A DNA stretch of 20,945 bases from NCBI RefSeq assembly GCF_000003605.2, contig NW_003149271.1, positions 487,911 through 508,855 of the forward strand, read 5' to 3'. Positions 17,901 to 20,945 of this stretch are shown one piece after another (the first letter of the stretch is position 1; the number at the start of each line of letters is the position of its first letter). The notes beneath the pieces were generated by a model that had not been told where the DNA came from, did no database searches, and saw nothing but the letters and a program-made list of their open reading frames with translations. The position numbers and the translations under genes were made by a program. Origin of the DNA: Saccoglossus kowalevskii. Taxonomy: Eukaryota; Hemichordata; Enteropneusta; Harrimaniidae.

Positions 17901-20841
17901 AAAATGGCTGGTTTACAACCCAGCTTTTGCAGATTGGTCAAAGGTTTGAATCACAAATACAAGTATTGAAATGTTACTTGCATGGCATACATTTTTTCAG
18001 CCTGTACATACATCCATAGACTGAACTAACACTATGTTGCACCTTTCCAGATATTGACAAACTATTAAGGATAGTCTGGAGCACAAGCTAAAGAAAGAAA
18101 AAAAGAGCAAGGAATGCTGGGAAATTGTCCTCAGTTTACAGGTATGTTCACACCACCCACCAAACGAATGGAATGAACATAGAAACATGGTATGATTTCA
18201 GCATGATTATAGATAGCACCTTACTTGTGGTAGTGGTCCGGACTGGAGGTAGAGCTATGGCAGCTTGTGAGTGAAAAACATGGGAACACACCCACAGGTT
18301 AGTGAGTTTATGAAGGTTTGTTACGGAAAGACAAAGAAAAGATAGCAATAGCGGTATGGTTTGGTTTGAAAGCTTGAGGGGTCTGCTAAAATATTTTCGA
18401 TGCAAATGGCAGTTTATATATTTTCTGAAAGCCTGAATGTGTCATAATGCTAATATTTGGCATCCAAACAAAGAGCATTTCATTTCAGCATTAAGTCGAA
18501 AGAAAGAAGTCAAATAAACATAAACCCATCAAGCTAATAATTTCAAACCAAGTTTATAGAAGGTACAGAAAACAGAAATAAATGCAGGATGCAACCAGGG
18601 TAGTATGATAATGTGGCATAAATGAACAGAACCTAGGAAATTTGGAAACAAAACATTCTACAGTGTACAGTGTACAGGTAGGTGATATGACAATAAAATG
18701 ATGGGTTTGACACAATGTGATAGCATGCTGCTGTTGATGTACGCCTCTGGATTTTTACATGACAACCATAATAAAGCAATGTGCACAAATTACAGAAATG
18801 GGCGATGGTTCTAGGCAGACTCTGGAACATTACATGACCACTATAACAAGACACTTTGTACAAATTATAGGAATTTGTGATAGTTTTAGGCAAACTCTGG
18901 AACATTTAATACATAACCACCAGAACAAAACACTATATGCAAGCTATAGAAATGGGAGGTGGTTCTAGAATTATTGACAGATCAGTGGACTCATTTAAAT
19001 AATACGCAAATTCAATATAATAGATAGACGCAATTGGCTGAATACCAAATTTGCATATTAATTTGAATGAACTCAATCGGTCTTTGATAATTCTCTATCA
19101 CCACTTATTTGCATCACGTGAGACAAAGACTGTGGTTGTCAGTGATTATGCAAATGAGATGAACATGACAAAATGAAATTGCAATGATTAACATAAATGA
19201 CAATCAAAATGAAGAAATTCAATGAAACTTTGCATACAGAATGCATACATAACTAATTTAGTTTAGTTTTCACGATAAAAGTTCATTGAGTTAGATTTCC
19301 TATTTCGAAATATAAATCTGTACACATTATGTTGAAAAAGAAAAATTTTATAAAAAAAAGCAAGGAAAAATGGTTGCCTTTGTTAGTTGGAAGGATCAAG
19401 AAAAAAAATTGTCATGCAGGACCAGATGGAAGGAACCAAGGCATTTTGTTCGTATGTGTAAGGTACTTTCATATATTTTATTTTAATTTAAATGAATGCA
19501 TTAATGGACTTTTGAAAAGAGCTTAAAAAGTATATTCTTATTTTTTCAAAAACAAAGATAGCAAAATCATTTCTTCAAATAGATACCATTGAGATTGTTT
19601 GTTACTATGGAAACAATAGCCTTAGACGCATCACTTTAGTACTACATGAACCAAATATCATCTACCATTTTTGAACTATAATGAAGTTCCCTCCAATACA
19701 TTTGCCAACAGTTGGTTTTGATATGAATACTAACAATCCCGTACACGTGTACGAGTACTTTTCATTTTCCACAAACAAAAATTTGATAAAGTGTACAGCA
19801 AAAAGAAATATTTTCGGTTTATTATGAATCATTATCAATTTATTAATTTCTTACTGCACCTCTTAAATTATTGGTAGTTGAGAGGTCACGTTTTATTTTA
19901 TAGTACTAAGTGGAGGAGACGTACAACATACAAACAAAAATAGCTGGTACTTACTACTTTCTTCACGAGTAGTAACTGTTTCATAGATAACATTACCAGA
20001 ACCCTGTCTGTTATATGCACGTAAAGATATAACATATTGCGAAGCTGGAAGAAGGTTAGGTATTGTGAAATGCCTTTGGTTGGCATCGAAATTCCTCATT
20101 TTCACGTCTGGTATACCAAGTCCATAACCAATTGTATATCCACGAACCATGATGTTCAAGTCAGTTCGTGGTTGGGTCCACTCAACATGAATGTTATCCG
20201 TCATGGGATAGACTTTCAAAGAAGTTGGAGCTGGTGGAACCTGAGATTCTGTAAAACAAAGTACGAGAATCAAGGTGACTTCTCAAACAATCACAAAACA
20301 ATATGATGTGCATACGCACAAGTATGCAGTATTATCTGTGTGCTAATCTGATCATTACCTGCAAGTTTGCTATCACGTATTAAGTCTGTACCAATCGTGG
20401 AATGAATACTGTGGAATACTTTATTTTAGCCGGAATTAATTTTCGCTGTAAAGACTTTTTGGGTGTGTTGTATGGAATTTATTTTCACCAATTTTTGATA
20501 AGTTGAATATCGGAAAAAAACATATTTGCTGGAAAATAGCGAAAATAAAATCTATGTAAAAATAAAGAATTTTCAGTACTTGGTGGGAAAAATCATTAGT
20601 CCTAGTTTCAAATGAAACTAACTTTATAAATCTGCTTCGACAACAAAATAATAGGTAAATTTGAACTTTCAACCCGAAGCGTACATCTGAGAAGAGTTCT
20701 GGTCAAATAGACGTTTGGATGTCTGCTTACCATCAAGATCATTAGGCAGTGTGCTTTCTCCCATCCATTCAGTTGAAGGGCCTGTACCATTGACAGTCAT
20801 TGCAGACATTCTAATTTCGTATCTTGTATCTTTTGACAGAC
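2864..20841 (-). CDS. NEO1/DCC: DCC/neogenin-family netrin receptor, 3' half of gene (16 exons, 5' end outside window)
   Basis: Type I membrane receptor for netrin and, in neogenins, RGM; it steers axons and migrating cells. Exons joined by eye: 20841-20731, 20248-19955, 18263-18225, 15340-15172, 13987-13842, 13199-13092, 12154-11960, 10252-10202, 8798-8633, 8473-8247, 7762-7667, 5262-5128, 4849-4769, 4255-4091, 3682-3522, 2965-2864. All introns are GT-AG and the frame is open for 747 residues to TGA. Visible parts are the end of FN3-3, FN3-4, FN3-5, FN3-6, a transmembrane helix (389-413) and a 334-residue tail with P1 ([18 protein letters not shown]), P2 ([14 protein letters not shown]) and P3 ([12 protein letters not shown]). 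These three tail motifs in this order are specific to DCC/neogenin. Invertebrates usually have one such gene, so DCC versus neogenin naming is arbitrary. The transcript start and N-terminal half are not in the window. Exon edges are inferred from splice consensus and frame, not from RNA. Confidence 0.95.
2966..3521 (-). other. Intron before the P3 exon
   Basis: 556 bp, GT-AG. About half is a truncated copy of the dispersed repeat described at 3186-3480. The remainder is AT-rich with nothing recognisable. Confidence 0.8.
3186..3480. repeat. Dispersed intronic repeat, copy 1 (truncated)
   Basis: It starts AACAAGCAGCCTCTCAGCTG, followed by ACTCCGCTGTTAGCATTGCA. It shares long stretches with 12275-12941 and 14221-14502 in the same orientation, e.g. 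AGAGAATTGAAGATATCATC and AATATCACTTTTTACC. The internal unit occurs twice here. The GC-rich tail seen in the 12.9-kb copy (GGACGACGACGGACAATCA) is missing. Confidence 0.75.
3522..3682 (-). CDS. NEO1/DCC: Exon: tail segment between P2 and P3
   Basis: 161 nt, phase 1 to phase 0, acceptor tcattccag, donor gtaagt. It encodes residues 662-714. [19 protein letters not shown] aligns with the VPYTPLLSQPGPTLPKTHV block that follows P2 in DCC. It ends in an acidic stretch DPSDLSAD just before P3. The change to phase 0 at the exon end matches the last exon. Confidence 0.91.
3711..4024. repeat. Three diverged tandem copies of a ~115-126 bp unit
   Basis: ATTCACATCCCAC begins at 3721, 3836 and 3962, so the periods are 115 and 126 bp. 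Each copy continues with TCCATCCAAGATGGCTGCCA (third copy: GGCTACCA) and TTTGCTA. It fills most of the intron between the P2 exon and the next exon (3683-4090). No coding. Confidence 0.88.
4091..4255 (-). CDS. NEO1/DCC: Exon: P2 proline-rich motif with WIRS-like sequence
   Basis: 165 nt, phase 1 to phase 1, acceptor gcctctttag, donor gtaagt. It encodes residues 607-660. A Ser/Thr-rich N-terminal part ([16 protein letters not shown]) leads into P2: [20 protein letters not shown], then [10 protein letters not shown]. Vertebrate neogenin/DCC carry HPLRSF at the matching place. LKSFSV fits the WAVE-complex interacting pattern (hydrophobic, any, Ser/Thr, Phe, any, any). The polyproline runs are possible SH3 or EVH1 ligands. 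Confidence 0.94.
4256..4768 (-). other. Intron between the RSQS exon and the P2 exon
   Basis: 513 bp, GT-AG, AT-rich. It contains a low-complexity CAACCA-rich patch near 4425-4490. I see nothing else. Confidence 0.75.
4769..4849 (-). CDS. NEO1/DCC: Exon: tail segment with [10 protein letters not shown] motif
   Basis: 81 nt, phase 1 to phase 1, acceptor gttcccacctag, donor gtaatt. It encodes residues 580-605. [11 protein letters not shown] resembles the RSQSVSEG block upstream of P2 in vertebrate DCC and contains a basophilic-kinase-like R-x-x-S pattern. It is symmetric and skippable in frame. Confidence 0.85.
5128..5262 (-). CDS. NEO1/DCC: Exon: Pro/Thr-rich tail segment with tandem 3' splice sites
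   Basis: 135 nt, phase 1 to phase 1, donor gtaaaa. The acceptor chosen is tctcaccag at 5264-5263. Two further AGs follow at 6-nt steps (ccatag, ctacag), both keeping frame, so exon length may vary by 6 or 12 nt. It encodes residues 535-578 ([18 protein letters not shown], then [13 protein letters not shown]), a disordered proline-rich stretch that loosely resembles the region before P2 in vertebrates. The call rests mainly on phase and splice sites. Confidence 0.83.
5530..5575. repeat. Imperfect (GACA)n microsatellite
   Basis: Runs of GACAGACAG and GACAGACAGACAGACA are interrupted by GAGATG and ATG. Tetranucleotide period. Confidence 0.85.
6371..6381. repeat. G11 homopolymer
   Basis: Eleven consecutive G, preceded by GGGGA. 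Similar tracts are G14 at 11467-11480 and C10 at 13585-13594, all intronic. Confidence 0.95.
6840..7360. repeat. Repeat-derived block with a 275-bp-spaced internal duplication
   Basis: CCTTAAAATGGCTG begins at 6864 and again at 7139. Both copies continue with similar sequence (CATCTTGAATCGGATCATGA versus CATCTTGAATTGGATCATGA, then ACAAATGC). Related but shorter sequence lies near 14176-14210 (AAAATGGCCACTAATCAGTC). The block ends in a GACAGACG-type tail and CCTGAACGAGGAATAAAAA, like the 3' end of a dispersed repeat. No coding evidence. Confidence 0.6.
7667..7762 (-). CDS. NEO1/DCC: Exon: tail segment between P1 and P2 ([12 protein letters not shown])
   Basis: 96 nt, phase 1 to phase 1, acceptor gttgccacag, donor gtaagt. 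It encodes residues 503-533. An acidic start ([10 protein letters not shown]) is followed by a basic/hydrophobic block [17 protein letters not shown], which lines up with the conserved LMIPMD block of vertebrate DCC/neogenin. KKRK is a possible monopartite nuclear localisation signal by pattern only. Confidence 0.9.
7763..8246 (-). other. Intron after the P1 exon
   Basis: 484 bp, GT-AG, AT-rich. It has short local repetition of ATGCATT / ATGCGTT near 7936-7970. I see nothing else. Confidence 0.75.
8247..8473 (-). CDS. NEO1/DCC: Exon: P1 region of the cytoplasmic tail
   Basis: 227 nt, phase 2 to phase 1, acceptor tctttccag, donor gtaagt. It encodes residues 427-501. A basic stretch ([13 protein letters not shown]) precedes the P1 motif [18 protein letters not shown], which is nearly identical to vertebrate P1. 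P1 serves as a docking site for intracellular partners. The rest ([20 protein letters not shown]) is Met/Asp/Pro-rich and less conserved. The basic run after the membrane could act as a nuclear signal for a released intracellular domain, as proposed for neogenin; this is inference. Confidence 0.95.
8633..8798 (-). CDS. NEO1/DCC: Exon: stalk end, transmembrane helix, basic stop-transfer
   Basis: 166 nt, phase 1 to phase 2, acceptor attccttttag, donor gtgagt. Residues 372-388 are a Ser/Glu-rich stalk ([16 protein letters not shown]). Residues 389-413 are 25 uninterrupted non-polar or small residues beginning [12 protein letters not shown], the single membrane helix. They are followed by CRRR and a lysine-rich start of the tail (MAKKR). 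The charge difference places the C-terminus in the cytoplasm. The next intron is only 159 bp, the shortest here. Confidence 0.94.
8799..10201 (-). other. Intron between the stalk exon and the transmembrane exon
   Basis: 1.4 kb, GT-AG. No exon-like conserved sequence and no repeat that I can define with confidence. Short open frames on both strands match nothing known. Confidence 0.7.
10202..10252 (-). CDS. NEO1/DCC: Exon: short juxtamembrane stalk exon (51 nt)
   Basis: 51 nt, phase 1 to phase 1, acceptor ttggtgtatttag, donor gtgagt. It encodes 16 hydrophilic residues (355-370: [16 protein letters not shown]) between FN3-6 and the membrane. It has no fold or homology of its own; the call rests on splice sites, matching phase and position. 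Because it is symmetric it could be skipped in frame, which would shorten the stalk where this family is shed by metalloproteases. Confidence 0.8.
11467..11480. repeat. G14 homopolymer
   Basis: Fourteen consecutive G after AATTAT; a possible assembly or replication weak spot. Confidence 0.95.
11619..11839. mobile_element. MITE-like element with imperfect ~21-bp terminal inverted repeats
   Basis: The left end (ATATTGCCGTACTCTACCGC) matches the reverse complement of the right end (GCGGTCGAGTATGGTATTAT) at about 16 of 21 positions. The interior holds a second inverted pair (AGCGCCCAGG and GGTGGGCGCT). Non-coding, about 220 bp. Confidence 0.5.
11960..12154 (-). CDS. NEO1/DCC: Exon: second half of FN3-6
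   Basis: 195 nt, phase 1 to phase 1, acceptor ttgctgtag, donor gtaaga. It encodes residues 290-353: YIIYYTTD, the family block [12 protein letters not shown], and the Tyr-corner [19 protein letters not shown], ending RTPK. FN3-6 is the last ectodomain fold before the stalk and, with FN3-5, forms the RGM-binding unit of neogenin. Confidence 0.95.
12155..13091 (-). other. Intron within FN3-6
   Basis: 937 bp, GT-AG. About two thirds is the longest copy of the dispersed repeat (12275-12941). The rest is AT-rich and featureless. Confidence 0.8.
12275..12941. mobile_element. Dispersed repeat, copy 2 (longest), with 12-bp inverted ends and internal 149-bp tandem
   Basis: TAGCTCCGCTGT at 12295-12306 is the exact reverse complement of ACAGCGGAGCTA at 12930-12941. 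In between, ATTAGAGAATT begins at 12448, 12597 and 12746, a period of exactly 149 bp, with a partial earlier unit. Each unit carries AATGAACAAATCTGAGAGAG and AATATCACTTTTT. The GC-rich end reads GACACGGACGACGACGGACA. No transposase is present, so any movement would be non-autonomous. Confidence 0.7.
13092..13199 (-). CDS. NEO1/DCC: Exon: first half of FN3-6
   Basis: 108 nt, phase 1 to phase 1, acceptor tttttgtag, donor gtaagc. It encodes residues 254-288, from the short Pro-rich linker [11 protein letters not shown] through the B-strand [17 protein letters not shown]. The WQPP-x-x-x-NG-x-IT pattern is typical of FN3-6 in this family. Confidence 0.93.
13200..13841 (-). other. Intron between FN3-5 and FN3-6
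   Basis: 642 bp, GT-AG, AT-rich, with a C10 tract at 13585-13594. I see nothing else. Confidence 0.75.
13585..13594. repeat. C10 homopolymer
   Basis: Ten consecutive C. Confidence 0.95.
13842..13987 (-). CDS. NEO1/DCC: Exon: second half of FN3-5
   Basis: 146 nt, phase 2 to phase 1, acceptor ttattgcag, donor gtaagt. It encodes residues 205-252. The Tyr-corner [18 protein letters not shown] matches the vertebrate YEFSVMVTKNRRSSTWS segment almost residue for residue, including the basic GRR patch. Basic residues of FN3-5 are linked to heparan sulphate and netrin binding in DCC. Two possible N-glycosylation sequons are present (VNSTS, SNKTS). Confidence 0.95.
14221..14502. repeat. Dispersed intronic repeat, copy 3 (truncated)
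   Basis: It starts GAAGCCTGTCGGCTGAGATA, followed by GCTCTGCTGTTAGCAATGCA. It holds one internal unit (AGAGAAATAAAGATATCATC) and the GC-rich tail GACACAGACGCCGCCGGACA. It lacks the terminal ACAGCGGAGCT seen in copy 2. Same orientation as the other copies. Confidence 0.75.
15026..15163. mobile_element. Foldback (MITE-like) element next to the FN3-5 splice donor
   Basis: Two ~50-bp arms are inverted. The left arm contains AAGGTTATTACGAGAATACC and TTGAAGTATGCA. The right arm, reverse-complemented, reads GAGGTTATTTACAAGGATAC then CTTAAAGTATGCA. Each arm has an AGTACA block at its inner side. The centre carries a perfect 7-bp stem, ATCGACC (15083-15089) with GGTCGAT (15098-15104), and an 8-nt loop. 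The right arm ends 8 bases from the intron's GT at 15171-15170. Confidence 0.75.
15172..15340 (-). CDS. NEO1/DCC: Exon: first half of FN3-5
   Basis: 169 nt, phase 1 to phase 2, acceptor cactcatcag, donor gtaggt. It encodes residues 149-203, starting with [15 protein letters not shown] and including the B-strand motif VKVVWADS and the C-strand [10 protein letters not shown]. This is the strongly conserved start of DCC/neogenin FN3-5, the domain that carries netrin and RGM contacts. A GT downstream (gtatat) would read through a TAG stop, so the gtaggt donor was chosen. A foldback element begins only a few bases into the following intron. Confidence 0.94.
16081..16918. repeat. 34-bp minisatellite, 24.6 copies
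   Basis: The unit begins AAAACTTTCTAGCAGTCAAC and continues CACCAATTGGATTC. Starts fall at 16081 + 34k up to 16897 with no insertion or deletion. Units differ by few substitutions: CTGGCAGA in units 3 and 8, TTGTATTC in 5, 10, 13 and 18, TTTGTAGC in 7 and 15, AAAATTTT in 12 and 20. The last units (22-24) carry private changes. The unit is not a multiple of three and contains stops, so it is not coding. Each unit carries the palindrome CCAATTGG. Confidence 0.98.
16928..17079. mobile_element. MITE-like element abutting the minisatellite
   Basis: ATATACTGTAA at 16928-16938 and TTACAGTATAT at 17069-17079 are perfect inverted repeats. The interior is AT-rich with no coding. The terminal bases are the same as those of the 278-494 element, so the two probably belong to one family. 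It begins 10 bp after the minisatellite ends. Confidence 0.55.
18225..18263 (-). CDS. NEO1/DCC: 39-nt microexon in the FN3-4/FN3-5 linker (likely cassette exon)
   Basis: Acceptor tttttcactcacaag, donor gtaagg, phase 1 to phase 1. It adds 12 whole residues ([12 protein letters not shown]) plus a split threonine. It is a multiple of three and both flanking exons share the same phase, so skipping it keeps the frame. Its length and Pro/Thr-rich content fit a flexible linker between FN3-4 and FN3-5. It has no homology of its own that I can recognise, so the call rests on splice signals, phase and position. An internal AG six bases in (ccatag) could give a shorter form. Confidence 0.72.
18264..19954 (-). 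other. Intron between FN3-4 and the linker microexon
   Basis: 1.69 kb, GT-AG. It contains three tandem copies of a 75-79 bp unit (18744-18969). The rest is AT-rich and I see no exon or RNA gene. Confidence 0.75.
18744..18969. repeat. Three tandem copies of a 75-79 bp unit
   Basis: TACAT followed by GACAACC, GACCACT or AACCACC starts at 18756, 18831 and 18910. Each copy continues with an A-rich stretch, then ATAGAAATGGG-like sequence, GGTTCTAGGCA-like sequence and CTCTGGAACAT. The 75-bp period is divisible by three, which creates open frames with repeated peptides on both strands; these are by-products. Confidence 0.85.
19955..20248 (-). CDS. NEO1/DCC: Exon: complete FN3-4 domain
   Basis: 294 nt, phase 1 to phase 1, acceptor ttttacag, donor gtaagt. 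It encodes residues 38-134, one whole FN3 domain on one exon. The B-strand tryptophan is in VEWTQPR, the family motif [11 protein letters not shown] follows, and the Tyr-corner is in [13 protein letters not shown]3-4 takes part in netrin binding in DCC. The end of the exon (TTREES) leads into the FN3-4/FN3-5 linker, where vertebrate DCC is alternatively spliced. A second GT three bases upstream of the chosen donor is possible but breaks the phase. Confidence 0.94.
20249..20730 (-). other. Intron between FN3-3 and FN3-4
   Basis: 482 bp, GT-AG. More than a third is the foldback element at 20406-20579. The rest is featureless. Confidence 0.8.
20406..20579. mobile_element. Foldback element with ~42-bp imperfect inverted arms
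   Basis: The left arm ATACTGTGGAATACTTTATT...TTTTCGCT (20406-20447) pairs with the right arm AGCGAAAATAAAATC...TTTCAGTAC (20538-20579). The inner eight bases and outer TACTG are exact and the rest is imperfect. A similar solo arm occurs near 1222-1237. Non-coding, 174 bp. Confidence 0.6.
20731..20841 (-). CDS. NEO1/DCC: Exon: end of FN3-3 (first exon in window)
   Basis: 111 nt. It enters in phase 1 (two bases finish a Gly codon) and leaves in phase 1. Acceptor is tttttctag, donor gtaagc. It encodes residues 1-36: the F and G strands of an FN3 domain with the Tyr-corner RYEIRMSAM, the DCC-family signature TVNGTGPS with an N-glycosylation sequon, and the inter-domain sequence LPNDLDE. This matches the end of FN3-3 in vertebrate DCC/neogenin closely. 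The rest of this FN3 domain must lie in an exon to the right of the window. Confidence 0.93.
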
Positions 20842-20892
20842 CTAGAAAAATAACGCAAAACTACTAAGTACTGGCCATATACTGTTCAATTT

Positions 20893-20945
20893 CACGCTTC
20901 TTACAAATACAGTACACACGCTTCTTACAAATACAGTACACACGC
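20893..20945. repeat. 24-bp tandem repeat running off the window edge
   Basis: The unit starts CACGCTTCTTACAAATACAG and ends TACA. Two perfect copies (20893-20916, 20917-20940) plus five bases of a third; the array may continue beyond the window. Confidence 0.95.

Larger units (their letters stand above)
15341..18224 (-). other. Largest intron, between the linker microexon and FN3-5
   Basis: 2.88 kb, GT-AG. It contains the 34-bp minisatellite (16081-16918) and an abutting inverted-repeat element (16928-17079). The remainder is AT-rich. A 111-codon plus-strand open frame at 17306-17641 shows no family resemblance and is taken as chance. Confidence 0.75.

Noticed and set aside
17903..17950. 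tRNA-like stretch with a GGTTTGAATCA B-box-like sequence
   Set aside because: No convincing A box, acceptor stem or anticodon arm could be paired around it; at most a decayed SINE fragment.

Overview
The window is a piece of animal nuclear genome. It is AT-rich, rich in introns and carries many small non-coding repeats. The minus strand holds one gene, read from the right edge (20841) down to a stop codon at 2864: the 3' half of a DCC/neogenin-type netrin receptor (orthologue group of vertebrate DCC and NEO1, fly frazzled, worm unc-40). I assembled 16 exons by eye. Every intron is GT-AG, the reading frame is continuous across all 15 junctions, and the exons give 747 residues plus stop. The first exon here starts in mid-codon, so the signal peptide, the four Ig domains and the first FN3 domains lie beyond the right edge.

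Protein order, numbering residues from the first whole codon in the window: end of FN3-3 (1-36), FN3-4 (about 37-134), a linker partly made by a 39-nt microexon (135-148), FN3-5 (about 149-252), FN3-6 (about 253-352), a short juxtamembrane stalk (354-388), one transmembrane helix (389-413), and a 334-residue cytoplasmic tail with P1 (about 444-465), P2 (about 631-657) and P3 (about 720-741). No other protein-coding or RNA gene can be supported.

Layout: 1-2863 is 3' UTR and/or flanking DNA. 2864-5262 codes for P3, P2 and the proline-rich tail. 7667-8798 codes for the P1 region and the membrane helix. 10202-15340 codes for the stalk, FN3-6 and FN3-5. 18225-20841 codes for the linker microexon, FN3-4 and the end of FN3-3. 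Introns run from 159 bp to about 2.9 kb. They contain a 24.6-copy, 34-bp minisatellite, several small inverted-repeat (MITE-like) elements, three copies of a dispersed repeat with an internal 149-bp period, and other short tandem arrays.

Organism: the single DCC/neogenin-like gene, close likeness to vertebrate DCC/neogenin, AT-rich introns and small foldback elements suggest an invertebrate bilaterian, perhaps a marine invertebrate deuterostome or lophotrochozoan. The phylum cannot be fixed from sequence reading alone. I found no new multi-gene system. The most interesting points are the predicted splice-modular architecture of the receptor (linker microexon, in-frame tail exons), a tyrosine-to-phenylalanine difference next to P3, and a foldback element directly beside a splice donor.
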